From NCBI GenBank assembly GCA_025059775.1, contig JANXCW010000005.1:1-64000 (forward strand): a DNA stretch of 64,000 bases. The letters run 5' to 3'. How positions within the stretch are numbered: the stretch's first letter is position 1; every line of letters begins with the position of its first letter. Below are positions 7,663 through 15,153 of the stretch, one piece after another. This stretch comes from Armatimonadota bacterium. Its GTDB lineage: Bacteria > Sysuimicrobiota > Sysuimicrobiia > Sysuimicrobiales > Sysuimicrobiaceae. Under the pieces are notes generated by a model. The model made no database searches. It had not been told where the DNA came from and saw only the letters and a program-made list of their open reading frames with translations. The translations under genes were made by a program, and so were the position numbers.

Positions 7663-8890
7663 TCCAGTAGCGTACCGCATCCTCCAGGGCCTGCTGGGGC
7701 GTCTTCCGCCCAAAGAAGGCGGCCTCGATGTTGTCCCGGAACGCCTTCATGAGCTCCCCCTGGTGCGGCACCACCACGGTGAGATCCCGGGCGAGGGGCA
7801 GCTGGCGCGCGTCGAGGATCCGCGCGCGGTCTTCGGGGGTGGGGTTCGGGGGGATCTGGGTGAAGAAGGGATCCCGGGCCGCGGCCCGGGCGGTGGGGAA
7901 GATGGTGACGATGCGGCAGAACGCCAGTTGGTTCCGGTCGTCCGTCACGTACAGGGCGAACCGCACCGCCTCCCGCGGGTGCCGGGTGGTACGGGGAACG
8001 CTGAGCCCCATGAGGGGTGCGTGGATCACCTGCCCCCGGTCCAGGGGGTACGGGCCCACCCGCGTGCGATGGTACACTGCAAGGTTGTCGTGCCGGACCC
8101 GGAGGAGGAACTGCGGGCCCGTGATGAGCATGCCGAGCTGCCCCGCGGTGTACCGCTCCGTGGCTCCCAGATACCCGCGGCGGAGGGTGTCCTCCGGAAA
8201 GTAGTCCTGCTGGAACAACTGCACCCATTTCTGGAGCTCCCGCACATGGTGAGGGGAGTGGAAGACCGCCCGCCCCTTCTCTAGTACGGGAAGTCCCGCC
8301 TCCTGGAACCGCTGCAGCAGGTTGGTGCCGTTCACGTTGGGCATGAAGCCATAGAGCCCCGTGCGATCCTTGATCCTTCTGGCGTACGCGATGAGCTCGT
8401 CCGTGGTGCGCGGCGGCCGGTCCGGGTCCAACCCCGCCCGCCTCCAGACCTCCACGTTGTAGGCCACCACGGGAGGCGCCACGTACCACGGGAGGCCGTA
8501 GATCTGCCCCCGGATCCGGAAGGATCGGAGCATCCCATCGAAGTACCGGGTGCGGTCCTCGGGCCGCAGGAGGCCGTCCAGGGCCCGTAGTCCCTCCTGC
8601 TGTGCCAGTTCCGCGGCCATGGGGACGTTGAGGTTCACCACGTCCGGGGGAGTTCCCGCCGCGAGGCTTGCCAGGAGCTTCTGCCCCACGGCGTCCACGG
8701 GCTGGTCCACCCACCGCACCCGCACACCGGGGTTCTGGCGTTCGTAGGTGCGGATGAGCTCCGTGATGTAGTCCGTGAAGAAGGGCCTGAGGGAGATGGT
8801 CCAGAACTCCAGGGTGATGTCCGAAGTTCCCGCGCGCACCCAGGGCGTCAGGAGGAAAAGGATCAGGGCAATTCCCACACCCCTACGCAT
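7649..8890 (-). CDS. Extracellular sugar-binding protein (solute-binding family 1)
   Basis: The 413-residue protein has a Sec signal peptide (MRRGVGIALILFLLTPWVRA), cleaved probably after residue 20. There is no lipobox cysteine, so it should be free or otherwise tethered. LEFWTISLRPFFTDYITELI, GTPPDVVNLNV and YGLPWYVAPPVVAYN are typical of carbohydrate-binding family 1. It would capture substrate for the two permeases encoded next. Its start overlaps the nanE stop by 8 bases. The neighbouring nanE and ROK remnant suggest an amino sugar (sialic acid, N-acetylmannosamine or a derivative) as substrate; this is inference. Confidence 0.85.
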   Translation of the reverse strand: MRRGVGIALILFLLTPWVRAGTSDITLEFWTISLRPFFTDYITELIRTYERQNPGVRVRWVDQPVDAVGQKLLASLAAGTPPDVVNLNVPMAAELAQQEGLRALDGLLRPEDRTRYFDGMLRSFRIRGQIYGLPWYVAPPVVAYNVEVWRRAGLDPDRPPRTTDELIAYARRIKDRTGLYGFMPNVNGTNLLQRFQEAGLPVLEKGRAVFHSPHHVRELQKWVQLFQQDYFPEDTLRRGYLGATERYTAGQLGMLITGPQFLLRVRHDNLAVYHRTRVGPYPLDRGQVIHAPLMGLSVPRTTRHPREAVRFALYVTDDRNQLAFCRIVTIFPTARAAARDPFFTQIPPNPTPEDRARILDARQLPLARDLTVVVPHQGELMKAFRDNIEAAFFGRKTPQQALEDAVRYWNARL

Positions 8891-9596
8891 GGTTCCCTCC
8901 CCGGAGCGCTTCCACGAACCGGCGGGTGATGCGCTGGGGACGGGTGATGGCGCTCCCCACCACCACCGCGAACGCTCCCAGTTCCAGACACCGCCGCGCC
9001 TGCGCGGGCTCCCAGATCCGGCCCTCCGCCACCACCGGGATCCCGAACCGCCCCGTTACCGCCTCCACCAGACGCTTGAGCAGTTCAAAGTCCGGAGCAT
9101 AGGGGTCAAGGGGTCCAGCGGCGTCCGTATATCCCGCGAGGGTGGTGGCTATGACGTCGAATCCCAATCGGGCTGCTTGGATCCCTTCCTCCAGGTTGCT
9201 CACGTCCGCCCACAGGGGCGCCTTCCACCGCTCCCGGATCTCCTCCACGAGGCGCGGGAGAGGGATACCGCCGGGCCGGGGTCTAGAGGTGGCATCGAGG
9301 GCAAGGACGTGAGCCCCCGCCTCGATGGCCTCCCCGGCCTCCCGGAGGGTAGGGGTGATGATGACGGGGGAATCCGGGTAGGTGCGCTTGATGAGCCCGA
9401 TCACCGCAAGCGGCACCGCCTCCCGCACGGCCCGGATATCGGGCCCAGAGTTCGCCCGGATCCCGACCGCACCCCCCTCATATGCCGCCACCGCCATCCG
9501 GGCCATGAGGTCAGGACCGAACAGGAGCTCCCCGGGAAGGGCCTGGCAGGAGACCACGAGTCCACCTCGCAGGCGCTCGATCGCCTCGTGCCCCAT
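8883..9596 (-). CDS. nanE: N-acetylmannosamine-6-phosphate 2-epimerase
   Basis: The enzyme converts N-acetylmannosamine-6-phosphate to N-acetylglucosamine-6-phosphate in sialic acid and ManNAc catabolism. The 237-residue sequence has the family marks: GLVVSCQALPGE near the N-terminus, GLIKRTYPDSPVIITPT with the active-site lysine, ALDATSRPRP, TTLAGYTDAAGP, PVVAEGRIWEPAQARRCLE and VVVGSAITRP. Length is normal for a cytoplasmic TIM barrel. It lies 16 bases after a reductase-like gene and overlaps the solute-binding-protein gene by 8. No nanA lyase is seen, and the ROK kinase that should feed it is broken, so the substrate may reach it by another route. Confidence 0.9.
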   Translation of the reverse strand: MGHEAIERLRGGLVVSCQALPGELLFGPDLMARMAVAAYEGGAVGIRANSGPDIRAVREAVPLAVIGLIKRTYPDSPVIITPTLREAGEAIEAGAHVLALDATSRPRPGGIPLPRLVEEIRERWKAPLWADVSNLEEGIQAARLGFDVIATTLAGYTDAAGPLDPYAPDFELLKRLVEAVTGRFGIPVVAEGRIWEPAQARRCLELGAFAVVVGSAITRPQRITRRFVEALRGGNHA

Positions 9597-9612
9597 GGCA
9601 AGACGGAGTTCG

Positions 9613-10371
9613 TTACCGCCCGGGCGGTTCCTCTTTCCCCAGCAAGGCGTACCGGAGCAAAAGATCCCCCTCGTGCTCGCGGGCCTCCACTAGGCGCAGC
9701 CGCCGGGGGGGATCCAGTACCCCCTCCACGAGCCGACGCTCTCCAGAGCCCACCATCCACGGCGCCACGGTCAGGAAGAGCTCGTCCACGAGGTCCAGGG
9801 CCAAAAGCCGGCCAGCCAGCACCGGTCCGCCCTCGCACACCGCCCACCGGATTCCCCGCGCGTGCAGGAGTTGAAGCATCCGCCCCAGGTCCACCTCTCT
9901 CCGCCCGCACCGCATCACCTCCGCCACCTGGGCGATTCCGTTCAGGACTTCTGCCTCCGCGTCCTCCGGAATCACCACCAGAGGTCGCCGGTCCGGATCC
10001 GAGAACACCCGGTGGGTGGGATCCAGGGCGGCCCGGGCGGTGACGATCACAAGGCGCGGGAGTGGCGCAAGGCCTCGGGCGGTGCGGCGGGCCTGCGCCT
10101 CCAGAGGGAGCCGGGGAGGGCCGTACGCTTCCTCCCGCACGGTGCCCGCGCCCACCAGGATGGCATCACACGCCTCCCGCAGCCGGCGGAAGGCCAGGCG
10201 GTCTGCGGTCCCCCCCATCCCTCCCGTCCTTCCCTGCAGCGTGGCCCCTCCATCCGCGCTCATCACCAGGTGCAGGGCCACATGGGGTCGATCTGGGCGG
10301 TCCGGAAACCGCAGGTCCGCGTACAGGTTCTCCATCGGCTCCTCCCAGTAATCGGGGATCAACCGGCGCAT
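9613..10371 (-). CDS. RibD C-terminal/dihydrofolate-reductase-like protein
   Basis: This protein of about 252 residues matches the reductase half of RibD. HVALHLVMSADGGATL is the opening strand, DAILVGAGTVREEAYGP the NADPH-contacting segment, WAVCEGGPVLAGRLLALDLV the conserved E-G-G-P/H-loop, and DELFLTVAPWMVGSG follows. Stand-alone members reduce the ribosylamino-pyrimidine intermediate of riboflavin synthesis or act on unknown substrates; there is no deaminase domain and no other rib gene here. ATG 10371 follows AAAGGGAG; a TTG at 10386 would add five residues. It seems to be the first gene of the minus-strand operon. Confidence 0.75.
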   Translation of the reverse strand: MRRLIPDYWEEPMENLYADLRFPDRPDRPHVALHLVMSADGGATLQGRTGGMGGTADRLAFRRLREACDAILVGAGTVREEAYGPPRLPLEAQARRTARGLAPLPRLVIVTARAALDPTHRVFSDPDRRPLVVIPEDAEAEVLNGIAQVAEVMRCGRREVDLGRMLQLLHARGIRWAVCEGGPVLAGRLLALDLVDELFLTVAPWMVGSGERRLVEGVLDPPRRLRLVEAREHEGDLLLRYALLGKEEPPGR

Positions 10372-10398
10372 TCGCTCCCTTTCCAACCGGACTCGATG

Positions 10399-10413
10399 CC
10401 ACTAGTCTAGTGG
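10399..10413. promoter_or_regulatory. 15-bp palindrome between divergent transcription units
   Basis: CCACTAG-T-CTAGTGG is a perfect 7-1-7 inverted repeat in the 89-base gap between the minus-strand nanE operon and the plus-strand mgtE pair. Its arms contain -10-like hexamers in both directions (TAGACT minus, TAGTCT plus). It is a good candidate operator for a dimeric regulator, but no regulator gene is nearby. Confidence 0.45.
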
Positions 10414-10460
10414 GGAGGCGGGTTGGCGCGCCATGGACCGATCATCGCGGTGGGGATCCC

Positions 10461-11801
10461 ATGTCCTCCCTGTTGGAGCGTACGCGGGAGTACCTGGCGG
10501 CCCGGCAGCCGGAGGCGCTGCGGGCTCTGACGGCCGAGCTGCACCCCGCTGACCTCGCGGACCTCCTCCTCCAGCTCGAGAGCTCGGAACGCCTGACCCT
10601 GCTCTTCCTCCTGGATCTGGACCGCGCGGCCCAGGTCCTGGAGGAGCTGCCGGACGAGGTACGCCTGCGACTTCTGGAGCACCTGGGCGACGAGGAGGCG
10701 AGCCGCCTGATCCTCCAGATGGACACGGACGAGGCCGCGGACGTGCTGGGGGAACTCTCCCGGGACCGCCTCCGGCGGCTCCTGGCCCGCATGGGAGGGG
10801 AGGCGGCGGCGGTTCAGGAGCTGCTACGGTACCCCGAGGACACCGCGGGCGGCCTCATGACCACGGAGTACGTGGCCGTACGCGACCACCTGCGGGTGCA
10901 GGATGCCATCGGGGAGCTGCGCCGGGTGGGGCAAGAGGTGGAGCTCCCTTACTACGTGTACGTGGTGGATCCGGAGGGCCGGCTGCGGGGCGTGGTGAGC
11001 CTGCGGGATCTCGTGGTGGCTTCCCCGGATGCCCTCGTACGGGAGATCATGCGCAAGGATCCCGTCACCGTCCGGCCCGAAGCGGATCGGGAAGAAGCGG
11101 CACGGCTGCTGGAGAAATACGACCTCCTGGCTCTGCCCGTTTGCGACGCGCAGGGGCGGCTGTTGGGCATCATCACCGCGGATGACCTCCTGCGGGTGAC
11201 CGCGGAGGAGGGAACCGAGGACGTGCTACGGCTGGCGGGGGCTCCGGCTCCGCTTGTGGGATTGGCGGGAGGGCTTCCCTGGAAGTGGGTGGCGAGACGG
11301 GCGGGGTTTTTGGTCTTCAACCTGCTCCTGAACGTGGTGGCCGCGGTGCTCATCAGCCGGTTCGAGTCCATCCTGGAGCGCGCGGTCGCCCTCGCCTTCT
11401 TCTTCCCCATGATCGCGGCCACCGCGGGCAACGTGGGCACCCAGTCCCTGGCGGTGGCGGTGCGGGGCATGGCCACGGGATCCCTCGCGGAGAACCGGTG
11501 GGAGGGAGCAGTCCGGGAGGTGCGCACGGGTGCGGTGGTGGGGGGAGTGTGTGGACTTCTGGCCTTCCTGTTTGTGGCGCTGTGGCAGGGGAGTCTGGTG
11601 CTCGGGCTCGTGGTGGGGAGCGCCATGAGCCTGAGCCTCACCCTCGCGGCGGCAGTCGGCATTCTGGTGCCCTTTGGCTTCGCCGCCCTCCGGGTGGATC
11701 CCGCGGTGGCAAGCGGTCCGCTCATCACCACCCTCACGGACAACCTCTCCCTGGGCCTGTACCTGCTTCTAGCTACCCTGGTCCTGGGGAGGATACCGTG
11801 A
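10461..11801 (+). CDS. mgtE: Magnesium transporter MgtE, first of a tandem pair
   Basis: The 446-residue protein has the full MgtE layout: an N-terminal alpha-superhelical domain (1 to about 130, with ELHPADLADLLLQLE and MDTDEAADVLGELS), two CBS domains (about 135-255) and a five-helix membrane domain from about 285. FFPMIAATAGNVGTQSLAV is the pore-lining helix, and the aspartate in GPLITTLTDNLSLGLYL matches the Mg2+-site residue of the last helix. MgtE is a Mg2+ channel gated by cytosolic Mg2+. ATG 10461 follows GTGGGGAT and precedes MSSLLERTREYLA. Its stop overlaps the start of a second mgtE. Confidence 0.9.
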   Translation: MSSLLERTREYLAARQPEALRALTAELHPADLADLLLQLESSERLTLLFLLDLDRAAQVLEELPDEVRLRLLEHLGDEEASRLILQMDTDEAADVLGELSRDRLRRLLARMGGEAAAVQELLRYPEDTAGGLMTTEYVAVRDHLRVQDAIGELRRVGQEVELPYYVYVVDPEGRLRGVVSLRDLVVASPDALVREIMRKDPVTVRPEADREEAARLLEKYDLLALPVCDAQGRLLGIITADDLLRVTAEEGTEDVLRLAGAPAPLVGLAGGLPWKWVARRAGFLVFNLLLNVVAAVLISRFESILERAVALAFFFPMIAATAGNVGTQSLAVAVRGMATGSLAENRWEGAVREVRTGAVVGGVCGLLAFLFVALWQGSLVLGLVVGSAMSLSLTLAAAVGILVPFGFAALRVDPAVASGPLITTLTDNLSLGLYLLLATLVLGRIP

Positions 11802-13129
11802 ACCCCCGGGTAGGTCGGCTGCGGGAGCTGCTGAGGGACCCGGTCCGCCTGCGGGAGGTCGCCCGTGAGATGCACCCCGCGGACGTGGCGGAGGCCCTGC
11901 AACACCTCCCGGACCCAGAGGCGCAGCAGGTGCTGGAAGCCCTAGGTTCCCGCGGCGCGGAGGCCATGGAGTACCTCCCGCCCGACCGCCAGCAGGCCCT
12001 CCTCCGGGGAATCCCTCTGGAGGTCCAGGCGGAGCTGCTGGAGGGGATGAGCACGGACGACGCCGCGGACCTCCTGGGGCGCCTGAGTCCGGAGGAGGCG
12101 CGCTCCCTCCTGGACCGCATGGCACCCGCGGAAGCCGAGGACGTCCGGAAACTCCTGCACTACGGGCCACAGACCGCGGGCGGCCGCATGACCCCGGAGT
12201 TCGTGGCGGTGCGCCAGGACTGGACGGTGGAAGAGGCCCTGGAGCACCTGCGGCGGATGGCTCCCCGCGCGGAGACCGTGTACTACGTGTACGTGGTGGA
12301 TCCGGAGGGCCGGCTGCGGGGCGTGGTGAGCCTGCGGGATCTCATCGTGGCCCATCCCGGAACCCGCATCGCCGCCGTGATGACCACCCGGGTGATCTCC
12401 GTGCAGGCGGAGGACGATCAGGAGACCGTAGCCCGTACCTTCAAGAAGTACGGGCTCCTGGCCCTTCCCGTGGTGGACCGGGAGGGGAGGCTGGTGGGCG
12501 TGGTGACCGTGGACGACATCCTGGACGTGGTGGAGGAGGAGGCCACGGAGGACGCGTACCGGCTTACGGGGCTTGTGGAGGTGGTGGAGGCGGAACGTTC
12601 CCCGTGGCGGCGGGCTCTGCGGCGGCTTCCGTGGCTGGTGGCCCTGATGGCCCTGGAGTCCGTGGCGGCCCAGGTGGTAGGGCAGTTCGAGCACATCCTA
12701 CAGGCCTTAGTGGCACTTGCCTTTTTCATCCCCATGTTGAACGACCAGGCGGGGAACATGGGGATTCAGTGCGCCGCCTTCGCGATACGGGCCCTCGCCA
12801 CGGGCGAGGTGGATCGCCGGACGTATCGAACCTTCCTCGCGCGGGAGGTGGTGGTGGGCCTCATCTCGGCACTATGGAGCGCGGGGGTGGCCGCGGCCAT
12901 CGGTTGGGTGTGGTGGCGGGATCCTCGCCTGAGCCTCGTTCTGGCCCTCACGATCTTCGTGGTGATGAACGTGGCGGCGCTTTTGGGCTCCGTGATCCCG
13001 CTGGGGCTTACCCTGCTGCGTCGGGATCCCGCGGTGGCCTCCGGGCCCTTCATCACCTCCTTGATGGACCTCTTGACCGTCACCGTGTACTTCACCGTGG
13101 CGGTGCGGCTGCTGCGACTGGGGGGCTAG
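11798..13129 (+). CDS. mgtE: Magnesium transporter MgtE, second of a tandem pair
   Basis: The 443-residue paralog begins at GTG 11798 in a GTGA overlap with the first mgtE. It keeps the same layout: superhelical N-domain (REMHPADVAEALQHLPD, MSTDDAADLLGRLS), two CBS domains, then five membrane helices with PMLNDQAGNMGIQCAAF and GPFITSLMDLLTVTVYF. The pore helix differs from its sister (NDQAGNMG against AATAGNVG), which may mean different selectivity or gating. A 63-bp stretch in the CBS region is identical to the first copy although the genes are otherwise clearly diverged. The two could form homo- or heterodimers. Confidence 0.9.
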   Translation: MNPRVGRLRELLRDPVRLREVAREMHPADVAEALQHLPDPEAQQVLEALGSRGAEAMEYLPPDRQQALLRGIPLEVQAELLEGMSTDDAADLLGRLSPEEARSLLDRMAPAEAEDVRKLLHYGPQTAGGRMTPEFVAVRQDWTVEEALEHLRRMAPRAETVYYVYVVDPEGRLRGVVSLRDLIVAHPGTRIAAVMTTRVISVQAEDDQETVARTFKKYGLLALPVVDREGRLVGVVTVDDILDVVEEEATEDAYRLTGLVEVVEAERSPWRRALRRLPWLVALMALESVAAQVVGQFEHILQALVALAFFIPMLNDQAGNMGIQCAAFAIRALATGEVDRRTYRTFLAREVVVGLISALWSAGVAAAIGWVWWRDPRLSLVLALTIFVVMNVAALLGSVIPLGLTLLRRDPAVASGPFITSLMDLLTVTVYFTVAVRLLRLGG

Positions 13130-13918
13130 GTGCCGGTCTACAAGGTGGAAGGGATCGTGCTGGGCCGCCGCAATCTGGGGGAGGCGGACCGGGTCCTCAC
13201 CCTCCTCACCCGGGAGTATGGGAAGCTGGCGGTGAAGGCCAAGGCGGTGCGACGGCCCAGCAGCCGCCTGGCAGGAAGGCTGGAACCCTTCACCCACGCG
13301 CGGTTCCTTCTCGCCCGCGGCCGCACCCTGGATGTGGTGGCCCAGGTGGAGGTGATCACCAGCTTCGCGTCCCTGCGGGCCGACCTCCTCCGCACCGCCT
13401 GGGCCGCGGTGTGCGCGGAGCTCACGGACCGGATGCTCCAGGGGCTGGACCCGCACCCCGAGGTGTTTGAGACGCTCCTGCAGGCCCAGGAGGCCCTGGC
13501 GGGCGGAGATCCGGAGATGGCGACGTTGTGGTATGCCCTGCGCCTGGTGCGCCACCTGGGCTACGGGCCCGTGCTCGATCGGTGCGCCCGCTGCGGGCGG
13601 TCGGTGCAGGGGAATGGAGCATGGCAGATCCTCGCCGGCGGTCTCCTGTGTGCGACCTGTGCCCTCCAGGATCCCCAGGCGCCCGGGATCCGGGGGGAGA
13701 CCGTGGGAGCCCTGCGGTTTCTGAGCCGGGCCCGCCCTCGCGAGCTCGCCCGATTGCGGCTTTCCGCTTCTGCCCGGGCGGAGGCTGTGGATGCCCTGGT
13801 GACGTACGCGGAAGCTCACTTCGAGGGACGCCTGCGCAGCCTGGGAGTTCTGCGGACCCTGCAGGTCCCCTCCGTAGCGCCGCGTGGAGAGGATATACTC
13901 GAGACGAGGACTCCGTGA
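13130..13918 (+). CDS. recO: DNA repair protein RecO
   Basis: RecO anneals complementary strands and helps RecR load RecA onto SSB-coated gaps. The 262-residue sequence begins VYKVEGIVLGRRNLGEADRV (the OB-fold start) and contains GKLAVKAKAVRRPSSRLAG. It has a zinc-finger pair of cysteine motifs, CARCGR and LLCATCAL. Length is normal. The GTG start abuts the mgtE stop. Its position before glyQ-glyS matches the recO-glyQ-glyS order of Firmicutes-like genomes. Confidence 0.92.
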   Translation: MPVYKVEGIVLGRRNLGEADRVLTLLTREYGKLAVKAKAVRRPSSRLAGRLEPFTHARFLLARGRTLDVVAQVEVITSFASLRADLLRTAWAAVCAELTDRMLQGLDPHPEVFETLLQAQEALAGGDPEMATLWYALRLVRHLGYGPVLDRCARCGRSVQGNGAWQILAGGLLCATCALQDPQAPGIRGETVGALRFLSRARPRELARLRLSASARAEAVDALVTYAEAHFEGRLRSLGVLRTLQVPSVAPRGEDILETRTP

Positions 13919-13928
13919 GGTGCGACCC

Positions 13929-14174
13929 ATGGAGATCGATCTGGATCGGGCGAAGCAGGTCCTGGTGAAGCTGTCCGAGGCCCTGCAGGAGGTACGGGAG
14001 GTGGTGCGGGTGGACCAGAGTGGACTGGTCCGGCTGCGGTCGGACGGCCGGACCATCGAGCTCCCGCTCGTCTGGGCCGCCGCGGGGCTTTTGGGGCTGC
14101 TGGTGGCCTCCGTGGTCTCGGGGATGCAGGGCCGGGAGCGGGTTCGAGAGGAGGAGCCCCTCGGCATCGGCTAG
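13929..14174 (+). CDS. Small single-pass membrane protein, unknown
   Basis: I do not recognise this 81-residue protein. ATG 13929 begins [20 protein letters not shown], an amphipathic helical segment. Residues about 43-65 ([20 protein letters not shown]) form one membrane helix, and a short charged tail follows. It lies 10 bases after recO and before the glyQ leader. A TATACT at 13894-13899 inside the recO tail could be a -10, but no good -35 is seen. The amphipathic-helix-plus-TM pattern and consistent codon use support a real gene. Confidence 0.55.
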   Translation: MEIDLDRAKQVLVKLSEALQEVREVVRVDQSGLVRLRSDGRTIELPLVWAAAGLLGLLVASVVSGMQGRERVREEEPLGIG

Positions 14175-14180
14175 AGGCGG

Positions 14181-14250
14181 GGTGGCGCCACCTCGGCGCC
14201 ACAGCACAGGAGGCCTCCGTCCCGGATCGGGCGGAGGTCCTCCGCGTTTT
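14181..14250 (+). promoter_or_regulatory. Structured leader before glyQ: two hairpins and a T run
   Basis: Hairpin 1 is GTGGCGCC (14182-14189) paired with GGCGCCAC (14195-14202), 8 perfect pairs with a 5-base loop. Hairpin 2 is CCTCCG-T-CCCG (14214-14224) paired with CGGGCGGAGG (14228-14237) with one bulge. A TTTT at 14247-14250 and the GGAGGG ribosome-binding site follow. The same order of elements precedes hisS, so this may be a shared leader acting by attenuation. It recalls the 3' half of a T-box, but there is no room for Stem I. Confidence 0.5.
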
Positions 14251-14262
14251 GGAGGGATGCGG

Positions 14263-15153
14263 ATGCGGTTTCAGGAACTCATCCTTGCCCTGGATCGGTA
14301 CTGGGCGGACTACGGCTGCGTGATCGCCCAGCCCTACGACGTGGAGGTAGGGGCGGGGACCATGCACCCAGCTACCTTCCTCCGGGCCCTCGGCCCGGAA
14401 CCTTGGAAGGTGGCGTATGTGCAGTTCAGCCGCCGCCCAGGGGACGCGCGGTACGGCGAGAACCCCAACCGCCTGGGTGCGTACTACCAGTACCAGGTCA
14501 TCCTCAAACCTTCCCCCGAGGACGTTCAGGAGGTGTACCTGCGCAGCCTGGAGGCGCTCGGGATCGATCTCCGCACGCACGACGTGCGGTTCGTGGAGGA
14601 TGACTGGGAATCCCCGACCCTGGGTGCCTGGGGCCTGGGGTGGGAGGTGTGGCTCAATGGGATGGAGATCACCCAGTTCACGTACTTCCAGCAGTGCGGG
14701 GGAATGGACTGCCGTCCCGTGTGCGCGGAGATCACGTACGGACTGGAGCGGCTGTGCATGTACCTGCAGCGGAAGAGCAGTGTGTTCGAGCTGGAGTGGG
14801 CCCCAGGGATCACCTACGGAGAGCTGCGGCACCGGGAGGAGGTGGAGTGGAGCCGGTATGGGTTCGAGCGAGCGGACGTCCAGCGGCTGCGGGCGTGGTT
14901 CGATGCCTACGAGCAGGAAGCGGGTGCGGCCCTGGAGGCGGGCCTCGTCCTCCCGGCCTACGACTACGTGCTGAAGTGCTCCCATGTCTTCAACCTCCTG
15001 GATGCCCGGGGAGCGATAGGGGTCCAGGAGCGGGCATCCCTCATGGCCCGGTGCCGTCGCCTGGCTCGGCAGGTGGCGGAGCGCTACCTCGCCCAGCGGG
15101 AGGCCATGGGGTGGCCCCTCCTGAGAGAGAGCGCGGAGGTGCGGGGTGCCTAG
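14263..15153 (+). CDS. glyQ: Glycyl-tRNA synthetase alpha subunit
   Basis: This is the catalytic class II subunit of the alpha2beta2 bacterial GlyRS. The 296 residues include [36 protein letters not shown] (motif 2 region), [19 protein letters not shown] and [19 protein letters not shown], all highly conserved. ATG 14263 is chosen over ATG 14257 because GGAGGG at 14251-14256 is then at 6-base spacing and the protein starts [10 protein letters not shown] as in the family. The end overlaps glyS by 8 bases. Confidence 0.95.
   Translation: MRFQELILALDRYWADYGCVIAQPYDVEVGAGTMHPATFLRALGPEPWKVAYVQFSRRPGDARYGENPNRLGAYYQYQVILKPSPEDVQEVYLRSLEALGIDLRTHDVRFVEDDWESPTLGAWGLGWEVWLNGMEITQFTYFQQCGGMDCRPVCAEITYGLERLCMYLQRKSSVFELEWAPGITYGELRHREEVEWSRYGFERADVQRLRAWFDAYEQEAGAALEAGLVLPAYDYVLKCSHVFNLLDARGAIGVQERASLMARCRRLARQVAERYLAQREAMGWPLLRESAEVRGA

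Noticed and set aside
14175-14262. A classical T-box riboswitch before glyQ
   Set aside because: Only 88 bases separate the small ORF from glyQ, no Stem I or specifier loop is seen, and the TGGC would not pair with the tRNA-Gly end. The hairpins are reported as an unassigned leader instead.
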